Shown: positions 7,321 to 15,649 of the stretch, piece by piece | Position numbering within the stretch: position 1 is the first letter of the stretch | How the letters are laid out: every line of letters begins with the position of its first letter | Source: Rubrivivax sp. | GTDB lineage: Bacteria; Pseudomonadota; Gammaproteobacteria; Burkholderiales; Burkholderiaceae_C | DNA length: 64,000 nt | Direction of reading: 5' to 3' | Assembly: GCA_022843905.1 (NCBI GenBank) | Contig: JALHMT010000011.1 | Coordinates: forward strand, 62,001-126,000 | Made by a program: the position numbers and the translations under genes | Notes under the pieces: generated by a model | What the model was told of the DNA's origin: nothing | The model's input: the letters and a program-made list of their open reading frames with translations, nothing else | Databases searched by the model: none

Positions 7321-8082
7321 ATGGCAACAGACAAGACAGCCGTCAAGGCATACCCGCGCAAGGCCAGGCAGCCGAACGTGCTGGCGCTCGGGCTCGACGT
7401 TTCGGCCTCTGGCGGCACGCTGGAAAGCACAGTGCTCGCCATGCTCAGCAGTGCCCGGGCCGCCACGCAACTCAAGACGCCGTCGACCGCTGCGCGAAGC
7501 CGGCTCAAGTCACCGTCTGCCAAATCCAAACCGCCGCAGTCTCTTGCGGCACCTGGCCGCGCCACGCCTCCTGAAGACATCGACCTGGCGAAGCTGGCAA
7601 CCTTGCGGTCGTACAGCCGCAAGCTCAACGAGGGACTCCACCAGCAAGGCTGGATGCAGGTCAAGACGCTGCGGTTCCGACCAAAGGGCGAGAACATCGA
7701 CCGGAAGTTCGTGGTCGAGTCGTCGCTCGATCCGATGGACAACACCGCGGTGATCCTGCGCGTGCGCCCTGCGACAGCCGCCGAACTTCCCGAGCCTGGC
7801 CCGAAGTACCTGACGACGGAGCAGGCCGCGAAGGTCCTGAACGTCTCTCGGCCCTACGTCATCGGTCTGGCCGACGCCGGCACACTCAAGGGCGTCATGC
7901 GAACCGGCGCCAACCATCGCCGGATTCCCGAGCCCGAGGTGCTGCGCATGCGTGCGCTGATGCACACGCAGATGCGCAAGGGCATTCAGGAGATCGAGGA
8001 ATTCAACGGCGATCTGCGGCAGCGCGAACTCGACGAGGCCAGGAAGACGGTGACGCGTCGTTGGGTAGCCAAGGCGCCGTGA
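7321..8082 (+). CDS. HTH-domain antitoxin of a PIN toxin pair
   Basis: This 253-residue DNA-binding protein has a MerR/excisionase-type helix-turn-helix near residues 160-205 (KYLTTEQAAKVLNVSRPYVIGLADAG, with GANHRRIPE as the wing). The N-terminal third is basic and low-complexity. The C-terminal 45 residues form a charged helix that probably contacts the toxin. Such proteins pair with PIN nucleases as antitoxin and autorepressor. Its TGA overlaps a GTG of the next gene in a GTGA arrangement, as expected for translational coupling. The role is inferred from architecture and neighbour. Confidence 0.7.
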   Translation: MATDKTAVKAYPRKARQPNVLALGLDVSASGGTLESTVLAMLSSARAATQLKTPSTAARSRLKSPSAKSKPPQSLAAPGRATPPEDIDLAKLATLRSYSRKLNEGLHQQGWMQVKTLRFRPKGENIDRKFVVESSLDPMDNTAVILRVRPATAAELPEPGPKYLTTEQAAKVLNVSRPYVIGLADAGTLKGVMRTGANHRRIPEPEVLRMRALMHTQMRKGIQEIEEFNGDLRQRELDEARKTVTRRWVAKAP

Positions 8083-8774
8083 CCGGCACGAAGAAGTCCG
8101 CACCGGCCAAGACAGCGAAGGCAAGGACGGCGGCGACCTCGGCCGCCGCAGCCACGCCGCTGGTGGTGCCGGGAGTTCGGCCCGTTGTCTTCCTCGATGC
8201 GAACATCCTCATTCCCGAGTACCTGCGCTCGATATTCCTCGAACTGAGCGAAGCCGGGCTCCTACAGACGAACTGGTCAGAGGGCGTGTTGGACGAGACC
8301 CGGCGTAACCTGATCGACCCCGACGGCCGGTTCGGGCTGGATGCCGTTCGCGTGGATCGCATGCTCAAGCTCATGCGGAGCCACTTTCCTCAGGCACTGG
8401 TCCTCGGCTTCGAGAGTCTCGTCCCGCAGTTCGTCGGGCGCACCGACCCCAAGGACGAACACGTCGCTGCTGGCGCACTCAAACGCAGCAAGGCGGTGTA
8501 CGGCGGGGAGCCCGTGGTGCTGGTGACCTCCAACGTCACAGACCTGCCGCAGTCTGCCTTTGCGGGCACCAAGATTCGCGTCGCCCGCCCCGGGCGGTTT
8601 CTGGCGGAACTGGTCAATGCCGAGCCCGGCGTGCCGGTCGTGATTGACAGGATGCTCAAGCGATTCCGGAAACCGAAGACGACGCGGGAGGACTTGCTCA
8701 ACATCATGGTGAACGCAGACTGCATCGAGTTCGCCGAAGCACTGGCTACCGCATGGGGCCTGCGGCCCGAATAG
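8061..8774 (+). CDS. PIN-domain ribonuclease toxin
   Basis: This is a type II toxin of the PIN superfamily, expected to cleave RNA with Mg2+. The first acidic residue is in VVFLDANILIP, further acidic residues are in GRTDPKDEHV, and the TSN motif is in VLVTSNVTDLP. This is the usual order of the PIN active site. The C-terminal extension (KTTREDLLNIM) is typical of the larger PIN_3-like group. Translation begins either at ATG 8061, inside the antitoxin gene, or at GTG 8079, which overlaps the antitoxin stop. The Ala/Lys-rich first 30 residues favour the later start. Confidence 0.75.
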   Translation: MGSQGAVTGTKKSAPAKTAKARTAATSAAAATPLVVPGVRPVVFLDANILIPEYLRSIFLELSEAGLLQTNWSEGVLDETRRNLIDPDGRFGLDAVRVDRMLKLMRSHFPQALVLGFESLVPQFVGRTDPKDEHVAAGALKRSKAVYGGEPVVLVTSNVTDLPQSAFAGTKIRVARPGRFLAELVNAEPGVPVVIDRMLKRFRKPKTTREDLLNIMVNADCIEFAEALATAWGLRPE

Positions 8775-8841
8775 AGCCAGACCGCAACGACCCGCGCAGC
8801 TGCGGCTCGGACGCACTGGGTTCTCTGCCGGCACGCATGCT

Positions 8842-9051
8842 TCAGCGCTGCTGCAAGGCCGCGATGATCGGAGCGAGATCCGCGGCGACCGCTTCCTCGG
8901 CGCTTTCAGGGGCTGGGTCATGGCCCAACTGTTCCAGCACCCGCTCTCCGATCACCTGCAGGGCATGGGCGGCTTCCCGCGGCGGCAGGGACCGCGCCAA
9001 GACGGTCAGGACCATGGCCATGAAGTCCAGGCGCATGTTGATCACTTCCAT
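8842..9051 (-). CDS. small helical hypothetical protein
   Basis: This is a 69-residue frame beginning MEVINMRLDFMAMVLTVLARSLPP. It is entirely helical and moderately hydrophobic at the N-terminus. The frame continues upstream but becomes Gly/Arg-rich, so the internal ATG is preferred. It is the last gene of the minus-strand run that includes the UvrD-like helicase. The function is unknown. Confidence 0.5.
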   Translation of the reverse strand: MEVINMRLDFMAMVLTVLARSLPPREAAHALQVIGERVLEQLGHDPAPESAEEAVAADLAPIIAALQQR

Positions 9052-9212
9052 CTGCTTCGCCTTCAAGGGTGCCTCCGTGACCGGCACGTCTCCGGCATGG
9101 CTGCAATGGTTTCCGGTACGGGCACGGTTGTCGCCCACCATCGGGGGTCCCCCGCCATTTCGAGGGGGTCGCTCCCCACCAAGAGGGTCAACACTTTGGT
9201 GGGTACCGCGCC

Positions 9213-9683
9213 TCACCCTTCCACCCCCGCCCACACCCCGCCCACCACGGCGTCGACCTTCCCAAGCATCGCCTCACCCGTTGGTCTCGCCCAGGCAAGG
9301 TAGGCAGACCTCCCGCCATGTTCACCTCGTCGCGTCACGCAGGCCGGGGCGTCATCGGGACCCCGCTGCGCCGCCTCGCCCTCGACGCGCATCCTGAAGA
9401 AAGCGTCTTCGCCGTCCCACTCCACGATCAAGGTATCGGCCAGCGAAATGCCGAAACCAGCGACGAGACGACGGTGGGCCGCATACACCAGGACACCCAG
9501 GGCCTCCCGCACGCTGGCGCCGTTGTTGCGATCCCAGCGCCGCATGTCGACCACCAGCATCTGAGCGAGTTGCGCGTCCTCGTTGATCGCTGCCACCGCC
9601 AGCGCACCATCGCGGTTCGGCTGCGGTATCGCGGTCGGACTCGGACAGTGGAATCGCAGGTATCGGATGATCGGCTTCGACAT
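9213..9683 (-). CDS. hypothetical protein
   Basis: This 156-residue soluble protein begins MSKPIIRYLRFHCPSP and has no recognised domain. The core (residues 25-110) looks globular, with alternating strands and helices such as LAQMLVVDMRRWD and LADTLIVEWDGEDAFFRMRVEG. The C-terminus is Gly/Val-rich. It lies 59 bases downstream of the helicase gene on the same strand and is probably cotranscribed. Confidence 0.55.
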   Translation of the reverse strand: MSKPIIRYLRFHCPSPTAIPQPNRDGALAVAAINEDAQLAQMLVVDMRRWDRNNGASVREALGVLVYAAHRRLVAGFGISLADTLIVEWDGEDAFFRMRVEGEAAQRGPDDAPACVTRRGEHGGRSAYLAWARPTGEAMLGKVDAVVGGVWAGVEG

Positions 9684-9742
9684 GGGGGAGCGCCTTCAAG
9701 ACAGGTACCCATGTTCCGGCCGCCCGGCCGTACATCAAGCCG

Positions 9743-11191
9743 TCACGTCGGCAGCAATCGCCTGTGGCGCAGCCACTCGTCGAAGGACTCACTCAGCCGG
9801 ATCGCGGCGCGCGCTCGGGTCAGCGCCACGTACAGGATGTTGACTTCCTCCTGGTCGACCTGGTCCGGCCGCAGTTCGCACCCGTCCTCGAAGAAGCGCA
9901 TGAAATCGTCGGCGAGCCAGACCTGCTCGAACTCCAGGCCCTTGGACTTGTGGGCGGTGCAGAAGTAGATGCCGTCGAAGTCCGCCCAGGCGTGCTTGGG
10001 CACGTCGGTGTGACGCGACCGGATGTCCTCGATCAGGCGCGGGATCTGGTGGCCGTAGTCGCAGACCACACGCACCAGTTGCCTGAGTTCGGGTTCTTCG
10101 GAAGCCTCGGCGAGCCCGACCAGTTCGTCGAAGGAACCGAAGCTCCGCAGGTACGGATCGCGCATCAGGCCGCGCTCGCCGACCCACAGCCGATACGCGT
10201 CCAGCGCCTTCTCCAGCTTGTAGCCTTCCGTGCCGCCGACGAAGTGGAAGCGCCGGTTCAGATCGAGGAAGGCGACGGCTTCCTCGAAGACCACCGCGTT
10301 GGTGCGCGCGATGACGGCAAACGCTTTGCCGGTGTCCACCGTGAACCGTGTCCGCTGCGGCGCGCCGGCGCCCACCAGCGGTTGATCGAAACCGTGCCTG
10401 AAGTGTCCCAGCAGCGCATTGGCCAGTTGCGCGATCCCACGCCCGAACCGGAAACTCCGCGTCAGCGGCAGTCGCTCATCGGCTTCGAAGAGGGTCAGGG
10501 CGTTGGTCGAACCCCTGAACGAGTAGATGGCCTGGGCCGCATCGCCGACCATCACCACCGGAACGGCTTGGCGTCGCACGATGTCGAACGTGCACGGATT
10601 CAGGTCCTGCGCCTCGTCCACCGCGATCAGGTCGAATCCGCGCAGCGCGGGCTTCTCCATCTGGTACAGCTTCAGGTAACCGTCGTGGGGCAGATTGAGT
10701 TCACGCTCGTTCGCGTCGACCATCCGTTTCCAGACGGCCCGGGCCAGTGCCACCAGGCCGGCCGGGTCCGGCAGGCGGGATGCGACGTCAACCGGCAGGT
10801 GTTCGGACCCGAGTTCCGCCTCCAGCGAACCGCACCACTTCTGGATCGCCTGCAGGGCCGCCGTTGCCGCCAGCGGGGTGCACCCGAACGCACGCGACAC
10901 CGTCGAGGGGTAGGTGCTGCCGATCCGCTCGCCTGCGCGGTCACCGAACAGATCACGAGCTTTGCGATACGCCAACGAGTGCGTGGTGCGAGCGCTGACG
11001 TTCGCCGGCATCCTGGCCGCAGCTTCCAGTTGGATCGCCTTGTTGAAGGCGACGTACAGCACCCGGCACTCCGGTCGTGCCTGCGCGTAGGCGCACAGCG
11101 TCGTCGTCTTGGCCGCCCCGGCGCCGGCCTGGACTGCCAGCCGCGCTGCGCTCGAACGGACGATGCGCTGCTGTTCCGATGTGAGTTGCAT
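9743..11191 (-). CDS. UvrD/Rep-like superfamily 1 DNA helicase
   Basis: This is an ATP-dependent 3'-5' DNA helicase of the UvrD family, 482 residues from the preferred start. The motifs appear in order: motif I AGAGAAKTTT near residue 22, motif II AVDEAQDL, motif III GDAAQAIYSFRGS, motif IV-like TRSFRFG, motif V TAHKSKGLE and motif VI VALTRAR. It is shorter than chromosomal UvrD (about 720) because the 1B/2B insertions are reduced, as in phage and plasmid versions. Motif I has Ala where most members have Gly before the Lys. ATG 11191 has AGGA at good spacing; the frame extends upstream but reads as non-protein. Confidence 0.85.
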   Translation of the reverse strand: MQLTSEQQRIVRSSAARLAVQAGAGAAKTTTLCAYAQARPECRVLYVAFNKAIQLEAAARMPANVSARTTHSLAYRKARDLFGDRAGERIGSTYPSTVSRAFGCTPLAATAALQAIQKWCGSLEAELGSEHLPVDVASRLPDPAGLVALARAVWKRMVDANERELNLPHDGYLKLYQMEKPALRGFDLIAVDEAQDLNPCTFDIVRRQAVPVVMVGDAAQAIYSFRGSTNALTLFEADERLPLTRSFRFGRGIAQLANALLGHFRHGFDQPLVGAGAPQRTRFTVDTGKAFAVIARTNAVVFEEAVAFLDLNRRFHFVGGTEGYKLEKALDAYRLWVGERGLMRDPYLRSFGSFDELVGLAEASEEPELRQLVRVVCDYGHQIPRLIEDIRSRHTDVPKHAWADFDGIYFCTAHKSKGLEFEQVWLADDFMRFFEDGCELRPDQVDQEEVNILYVALTRARAAIRLSESFDEWLRHRRLLPT

Positions 11192-11338
11192 CCGTGTTCC
11201 TGTTCGTCCCTGCCGGCAAGCGCCGCGCGCGGCCGCTTTCGGCGCAGCACCGACCATCGTGCCGGTCGTGGTGCGCCTGCGCCAGCAGGAATCCCGGTGG
11301 AAACTCCGCCGCGCGCGGTGGCTGCGCTGGCCTGCGGC

Positions 11339-12139
11339 TCAGTTCTCGCTCAGTCCTCTCGGTCGTCGGCGCCGGACGCCGAATCGCTTCCAGACGGCGG
11401 GGTCGACGTCGATGGGGCCGCAGCGCTTGGCGTCGAGGTTCACGACCACACCGTGCTGCCGCAGCAGGCCGGTCGAGAACAGTTCGTAGAGAAACTGCCC
11501 GGCCCACCGGACCACGATGTCGTTGACGAACAGGCCCTGCGAGGCCAGCGACATCCGGACCGAGCAGGACGGCGTGTCGTCTTCCTTGATCCCTTCATCG
11601 AGCAGTTGAGGGAAGAGTTCGGTCACGCAGGGCAACCGGGCCCACTCGTCCTTCGCTCCCCGGCACCGGGGTTCGCCGAGCACGATCTGACCGGTGGCCT
11701 CGGTGTTGCCGAGGTCCAGCCAGTAGCGCGTGCCCGTCCAGTGTCCGAAGAGCCCCTGGTGGACATCGCGCCTGGATCGGGCCGAGTCCACGCAACTGAC
11801 GACGATGTCGGGGGCCGGGTGACCTGCGCGCGGGCCTGCGTAGCGCGTCGGCAGCGCCTCCCAGTCCAGCCCGTAGAACTGGTTCAGCCGGTGGATGGTC
11901 AGCACGGCCTTGTGCTGTCCGATGTCGGACGGGCTGTAGACCTGCCGGCCCACGTTGGCCTCGCTCACCCGGTCAGCGTCGTAGGCCGTGAGGTGCAGCC
12001 CGGCCGGATGCCCGAGTGCGCGCAGCGCCAGGTCGAGCCTCGCGAGGCAGTGCGCCATCTGCGCACCATTGCCGCCGACACCGACGAGATGGACTCGAAC
12101 GCGGCCGCGCAACAGTGTGGAATTGATTCGGTGTTCCAT
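11339..12139 (-). CDS. PRTRC system ThiF-family (E1-like) protein
   Basis: This is an E1-like ATP-dependent adenylating enzyme of the ThiF/MoeB superfamily and the defining partner of the PRTRC cassette. The nucleotide loop GVGGNG is at residues 20-25. The conserved acidic and Arg-Gln signature DADRVSEANVGRQ follows near residue 55. Candidate catalytic cysteines are in WARLPCVTE and DDTPSCSVR. By family it would activate the C-terminus of a ubiquitin-like protein, here probably PRTRC C (14861-15067). It is the last PRTRC gene, 48 bases after the JAMM gene. No cellular substrate is known. Confidence 0.85.
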   Translation of the reverse strand: MEHRINSTLLRGRVRVHLVGVGGNGAQMAHCLARLDLALRALGHPAGLHLTAYDADRVSEANVGRQVYSPSDIGQHKAVLTIHRLNQFYGLDWEALPTRYAGPRAGHPAPDIVVSCVDSARSRRDVHQGLFGHWTGTRYWLDLGNTEATGQIVLGEPRCRGAKDEWARLPCVTELFPQLLDEGIKEDDTPSCSVRMSLASQGLFVNDIVVRWAGQFLYELFSTGLLRQHGVVVNLDAKRCGPIDVDPAVWKRFGVRRRRPRGLSEN

Positions 12140-12187
12140 GCGGGTCCTCGTCTTGCTGCCACCAGTGTCGAAGGTGCGCCGTCTTCT

Positions 12188-12826
12188 TCAAGCCAGCTCA
12201 CTGCCTTCTGAATTCCAGGGGTTGGGCAGGTTCACGAAGTGCCCGTTGAGCACGAGGCGGAAGCGCGCAGTCGGCCTCGCACGATCCAGGTTGCCGAACA
12301 CGCCGCAGACCCGAACGCCGTTGTCGTCGCGGTCGTCCTTCGCCGACCAGAACGCCCCGTGCAGGCCGTGGGAGTGGAGGTCGACCGCGAGCACTTCGCC
12401 CTCCCGCAGGTCGTCGATCCGGTAGTGGACGTGGCCGCGCCCGACATCGAGGCCCGCGTGCACGCGCAGCGACAGCGAACGGAGACGTTCGTCGTAGATG
12501 AGCGCGCCGGCGACCTCGTCCGGCAGCGCCTCCCTGGCCCGTTCGATGAAGCGTTCGAGCAGTCGGATCGGGATGGCCCCGAAATCGAACGCGATGCGCT
12601 CGTGCACCAGCCCGTAGGGCAGCGGCAGTCGCTCGGCCAGTTGCCCGACCCGCGTGATGCAGTCCAGCCAGGGTGTGCGCATCTGCAGGAACACCCCGTT
12701 GCGCCCCAGCACCATGCGTTGTCCGCAGGCGAGAGTCGGCAATGGACCGAACATCGGCATGCTCACGCAGGGACAGGCCTGCTGCAGCGCGATGTCGCGC
12801 GGATCAGCCCCGATTTCAGCCACCAT
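12188..12826 (-). CDS. PRTRC system protein A (JAB/JAMM metallopeptidase fold)
   Basis: This 212-residue protein contains a JAB/MPN domain in its C-terminal half. The zinc motif reads H151-x-H153 (DLHSHG) followed by Asp164/165 in SAKDDRDD, with an upstream acidic residue E104 in LPDEVAGALI. JAMM peptidases cleave isopeptide or Gly-Gly bonds of ubiquitin-like proteins. In this operon the natural role is processing or deconjugation of the PRTRC ubiquitin-like protein (inference). The start at 12826 overlaps the end of gene B by 11 bases. The frame continues upstream as an Arg/Ser-rich shadow, which I excluded. Confidence 0.8.
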   Translation of the reverse strand: MVAEIGADPRDIALQQACPCVSMPMFGPLPTLACGQRMVLGRNGVFLQMRTPWLDCITRVGQLAERLPLPYGLVHERIAFDFGAIPIRLLERFIERAREALPDEVAGALIYDERLRSLSLRVHAGLDVGRGHVHYRIDDLREGEVLAVDLHSHGLHGAFWSAKDDRDDNGVRVCGVFGNLDRARPTARFRLVLNGHFVNLPNPWNSEGSELA

Positions 12827-13574
12827 CCGGCCCTCGGCGGTCGAGCACCTGCGCGAGCGACGTGCCGAGCGGCACCAGCGCCGACTCCGGGAAGACCGCG
12901 TGCCGACCATCGAGCATGTCGCGCCAGAACCGGTACGGCCCGCCCTTGTAGTTGACCAGCGGCCCCTGGGTGTTGGGGTGCGTGAAGAACGAGTCGAAGA
13001 AGGCCTTGTTCCATGCCTCGATCCGGTCGGCCACTGATCCAGCAAACCCGCCTGTCGGGACATCCACGTTCCCCTGGCAGATCGCACCCGTTCCGTACAC
13101 GTTGAAGTACGGCGCCTGGAACAGCGGCGTGGCCTCCGAAGGGCGCTCGCAGCCCTTGACCGCCCAGACGCGCCATGTCCTGTCCGAAGTAGCGGCAAAG
13201 ACCAGCCCCGGGTGCGGAACCGACTCCCCACGCTCAGGGGCGCCGAGTTCGCCGCCGGTGCAGCGGAACCAGATGTGCCGCCGTGCCGGTGGCACCCACC
13301 ACGCCATCGTCGTGAGGTCCTGGTAGAGCAGGCTCATCGGTACGAAGCCACCCGGCCGCCTTGCGCTGCTCAGCCGCTTCGCGAGGCGCGCCACTGCCAG
13401 CATGGTCATCGGCCGGCCCGGCAGGATGGTGGCTGCGCCCGCGTCGTCGTGGTGGATCGGGTGCACGGTCGCAAAGGCGGTGCTGTTGGCACCCCGGTAG
13501 ATCAGCACCGCGCTGTCCAGCGCCACGCCGCCGACCGCTTCCTCGATCACGCGGAATTCGAGTTCCTTCGTCAT
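12816..13574 (-). CDS. PRTRC system protein B (E2-like domain)
   Basis: This 252-residue member of the PRTRC B family is, to my recollection, classed as a prokaryotic E2/UBC-fold family (Prok-E2_D). The E2-like active-site region is probably FNVYGTGAICQGN, with a cysteine placed as in E2 enzymes. The segment AFFDSFFTHPN is characteristic of the family. Working with an E1 (ThiF), a ubiquitin-like protein (C) and a JAMM peptidase (A), it could transfer the modifier to a target. Its ATG overlaps the TGA of gene F (ATGA), indicating translational coupling. Confidence 0.8.
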   Translation of the reverse strand: MTKELEFRVIEEAVGGVALDSAVLIYRGANSTAFATVHPIHHDDAGAATILPGRPMTMLAVARLAKRLSSARRPGGFVPMSLLYQDLTTMAWWVPPARRHIWFRCTGGELGAPERGESVPHPGLVFAATSDRTWRVWAVKGCERPSEATPLFQAPYFNVYGTGAICQGNVDVPTGGFAGSVADRIEAWNKAFFDSFFTHPNTQGPLVNYKGGPYRFWRDMLDGRHAVFPESALVPLGTSLAQVLDRRGPDGG

Positions 13575-14623
13575 GGCCAGTCCTTCGCAACCTTGCCGTG
13601 GTCGGACCAGTCTCCGTCCGAGAGCCTGAAGATCAAGCTGTCGATGAGCCGCACGGCGGCGAACCAGGGCTCCATGTCCTTGACCCACCGCAGCAGCGCT
13701 TCAGGGCCGCACAGGTCGACCTCGTACGTACCGCTCTCCTCGAAGAACTCGCCGCTCTCTCCGACCATCTGCTCGAAGTCGTCGACGACGCGGGGGGTGA
13801 CGGGGTCGTCTTCGCGCCAGGTCAGCACGCCCGCGAATCCGATGAAGTAGCCCTCCTGGTCCTGCGCCTGAGGTGCCCTCGCCGGCACGCGCAGCCGCAT
13901 CAGCGCACACGCGTCCTGGATGACGCCCTGGATGCGCGGGCCGGCCGATCCGATCGCCTGTTCGGCGGCCTCCGCGATCTGCCGCGTACGCAAGGGTCGA
14001 CGCTGGCTTGCGCCCGGCAGCGACCACTTTGGATAGGTGGCATCGAACAGCGCACGGGTCACCATCCCGGCTCGCATTTCCTCGCGCGCATCTGCATCGT
14101 CGCCCCAGGATTCCTGGAGTGCCGTCTCCTCGTCCTCCTCGCCGTACCAGTAGAAGTCCCGCGCCACATCGAGTGCCGTGCCCGGCGTGAACAGCGGCAG
14201 CGTCCGCCACGAACGGTCCTCGATGACCCGCAGCACCGTCATGCCCAGCCGCGCATGGAAGGCCTCCAGGCGTTCGAGTGCAGGGCCGACACACCAGGTT
14301 CCGCCGCCGCCATACCAGGCGATCTGCCCATGTAGGCGGTATCCATCGTGCTCGCCAGCGCCGTCGCCCCCTGCAGCCTCGTCGAGGCCGAGAGAGAACA
14401 TCGGACGCAGGCAGCGCAGCCCGGACAGGCGCTGGTTGAGCCATGCCGTCAGCGCCGCCCGGCAGGTGGCGATGTGGTCGGTGTCCATCCGGGCCGGCAG
14501 CGTGTGGGCATCGATCAGCCCGGCCTGGATCAGCACGCGGGCCAGGTGTGCGCCGCGTTGCCGCGCCGCCACTGGCACGAGGCGCAGCGGAATGTCGGGA
14601 TCGATCCTGGGCAGGGTGAGCAT
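13571..14623 (-). CDS. PRTRC system protein F
   Basis: This 350-residue protein fits the PRTRC F family by position and features. It has an N-terminal region MLTLPRIDPDIPLRLVP and a Trp/Tyr-rich acidic centre (DFYWYGEEDEETALQESWGDDADAREE). The C-terminal acidic domain includes a WREDDP segment. No catalytic motif is visible. The chosen ATG at 14623 opens the conserved part; the 30 residues upstream are Arg-rich. It overlaps the next gene by four bases. Its biochemical role in the cassette is unknown. Confidence 0.7.
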   Translation of the reverse strand: MLTLPRIDPDIPLRLVPVAARQRGAHLARVLIQAGLIDAHTLPARMDTDHIATCRAALTAWLNQRLSGLRCLRPMFSLGLDEAAGGDGAGEHDGYRLHGQIAWYGGGGTWCVGPALERLEAFHARLGMTVLRVIEDRSWRTLPLFTPGTALDVARDFYWYGEEDEETALQESWGDDADAREEMRAGMVTRALFDATYPKWSLPGASQRRPLRTRQIAEAAEQAIGSAGPRIQGVIQDACALMRLRVPARAPQAQDQEGYFIGFAGVLTWREDDPVTPRVVDDFEQMVGESGEFFEESGTYEVDLCGPEALLRWVKDMEPWFAAVRLIDSLIFRLSDGDWSDHGKVAKDWP

Positions 14624-14637
14624 GGTGAGCAGCTGGG

Positions 14638-14850
14638 TCAGGGCATGGGCGGCAGGCCTTCGGACGGGAACGGCAGCGCCACAGGTGCGACGCGTCGTTC
14701 GCCTGTCACGCACACCGCCGAGGCGAACTCGCCGATGGCCTGTCCGGCTTCGACCAGTCTGCGGCGACCGAGCGCCTCCTCAAGCGCACCGGTCGCCGAG
14801 TCGCTGCCGCCATGTAACTGCAGGTCGAGCAGAGCAGCGTACCGCTCCAC
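14638..14850 (-). CDS. small protein between PRTRC C and F
   Basis: This is a 70-residue frame starting at GTG 14850, ten bases after the stop of PRTRC C and ending 14 bases before F. The sequence ERYAALLDLQLHGG...ALEEALGRRRL is amphipathic and plausible for a folded peptide. Compact spacing within the operon is the main support. It has no recognised family and no clear Shine-Dalgarno sequence. Confidence 0.45.
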   Translation of the reverse strand: MERYAALLDLQLHGGSDSATGALEEALGRRRLVEAGQAIGEFASAVCVTGERRVAPVALPFPSEGLPPMP

Positions 14851-14860
14851 CCGGCCGGCG

Positions 14861-15067
14861 TCAGCCCTTCGTGCCGACCGCGCGCCGGAAGGTGATGTCC
14901 TGGACGCCACGGGCGACCTCCCCGACCTCGATGTCCGCGCTCATCAGTTCCGGGTACTGCGCGCTGTACAGGTCGCGGACCTGCTGGTTGCTCAGCCCGG
15001 CGACATCGGGCAGGGTCACGCCGTTGTAGCGGAAGCGCCGCCTGACTTCGGTGATTTCGATGGCCAT
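14861..15067 (-). CDS. PRTRC system protein C (ubiquitin-like)
   Basis: This 68-residue protein has a small beta-grasp-like pattern: strand MAIEITEVRRRFRYNG, helix NQQVRDLYSAQYPEL, then strands ADIEVGEVA and VQDITFRRAVG. I recall the family being modelled as a prokaryotic ubiquitin-like domain. It ends in GTKG, so the last residue is a glycine, as expected for a modifier adenylated at its C-terminus. A strong ribosome binding site (GAGGAGGGCGAC) supports ATG 15067 over the upstream in-frame ATG at 15100. It lies 10 bases after gene E. Confidence 0.8.
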   Translation of the reverse strand: MAIEITEVRRRFRYNGVTLPDVAGLSNQQVRDLYSAQYPELMSADIEVGEVARGVQDITFRRAVGTKG

Positions 15068-15077
15068 GTCGCCCTCC

Positions 15078-15575
15078 TCAACCGAACAGATCGGGTGCAC
15101 CGGCCCGGGCCGGTTCGCCGCTTGCGTTGATCACCGCACCGGCAACAGTCACCGGCGCCTGCGCTGCGTCGCTGTCGTCGTCGTCCGGGTCTTCGCCTGC
15201 CGCTGCAGCCCCCGGCGCTGGAACCGTGGCAGCGACGTGCTTCGCAGGCGTCCTGGCCGTCGCGGTCGTCGCAGCCTTGCTGCCTTTCTGCACCGAGGCC
15301 TCGCGTGCCGCTGCGAGAACCTCGTTCGTGGCCGCCACCTGCTCGGCGAGGCTCAGGCGCTGCGTCCGGTAGCCCGCCAGCACCGTGGTGAATTCGGCAT
15401 CGAATTCCTTGGGCGTCGCGGTCAGGGACAGCGGGGTCGCGAGCGCCGGCTCGTCCTTGGCATCGGCCGGCTTCGGGATGACCACCACGGTCATGGTGCC
15501 GCGCGGCGCGTCGGCCGACACCGCCATCGTCAGTGGCCCGGATGCCCGGACCAGTTCGAAGAGTTCCTTGAACAT
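15078..15575 (-). CDS. PRTRC system protein E
   Basis: This 165-residue protein matches PRTRC E by its N-terminus (MFKELFELVRASGPLTMAV) and its position between ParB and C. Residues 1-85 form the conserved domain, with strands TMTVVVIPKP and LSLTATPKEFDAEF. The C-terminal half is a long Ala/Pro/Asp-rich disordered tail ending ARAGAPDLFG. Function is unknown. The tail could be a flexible acceptor or scaffold for the ubiquitin-like machinery, which is a guess. Confidence 0.75.
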   Translation of the reverse strand: MFKELFELVRASGPLTMAVSADAPRGTMTVVVIPKPADAKDEPALATPLSLTATPKEFDAEFTTVLAGYRTQRLSLAEQVAATNEVLAAAREASVQKGSKAATTATARTPAKHVAATVPAPGAAAAGEDPDDDDSDAAQAPVTVAGAVINASGEPARAGAPDLFG

Positions 15576-15649
15576 TGCATCAATCTCCTGGCTGTGAGAG
15601 GCAAGCCCTCGACATTCATCTTCGGGCTCGCCCCCTCGCCGTCAACCCG

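Noticed and set aside
9764..12211. 815-codon plus-strand frame across the helicase and ThiF genes
   Set aside because: The opposite strand carries clear helicase and E1 motifs. The plus frame is an artefact of GC-rich codon use.
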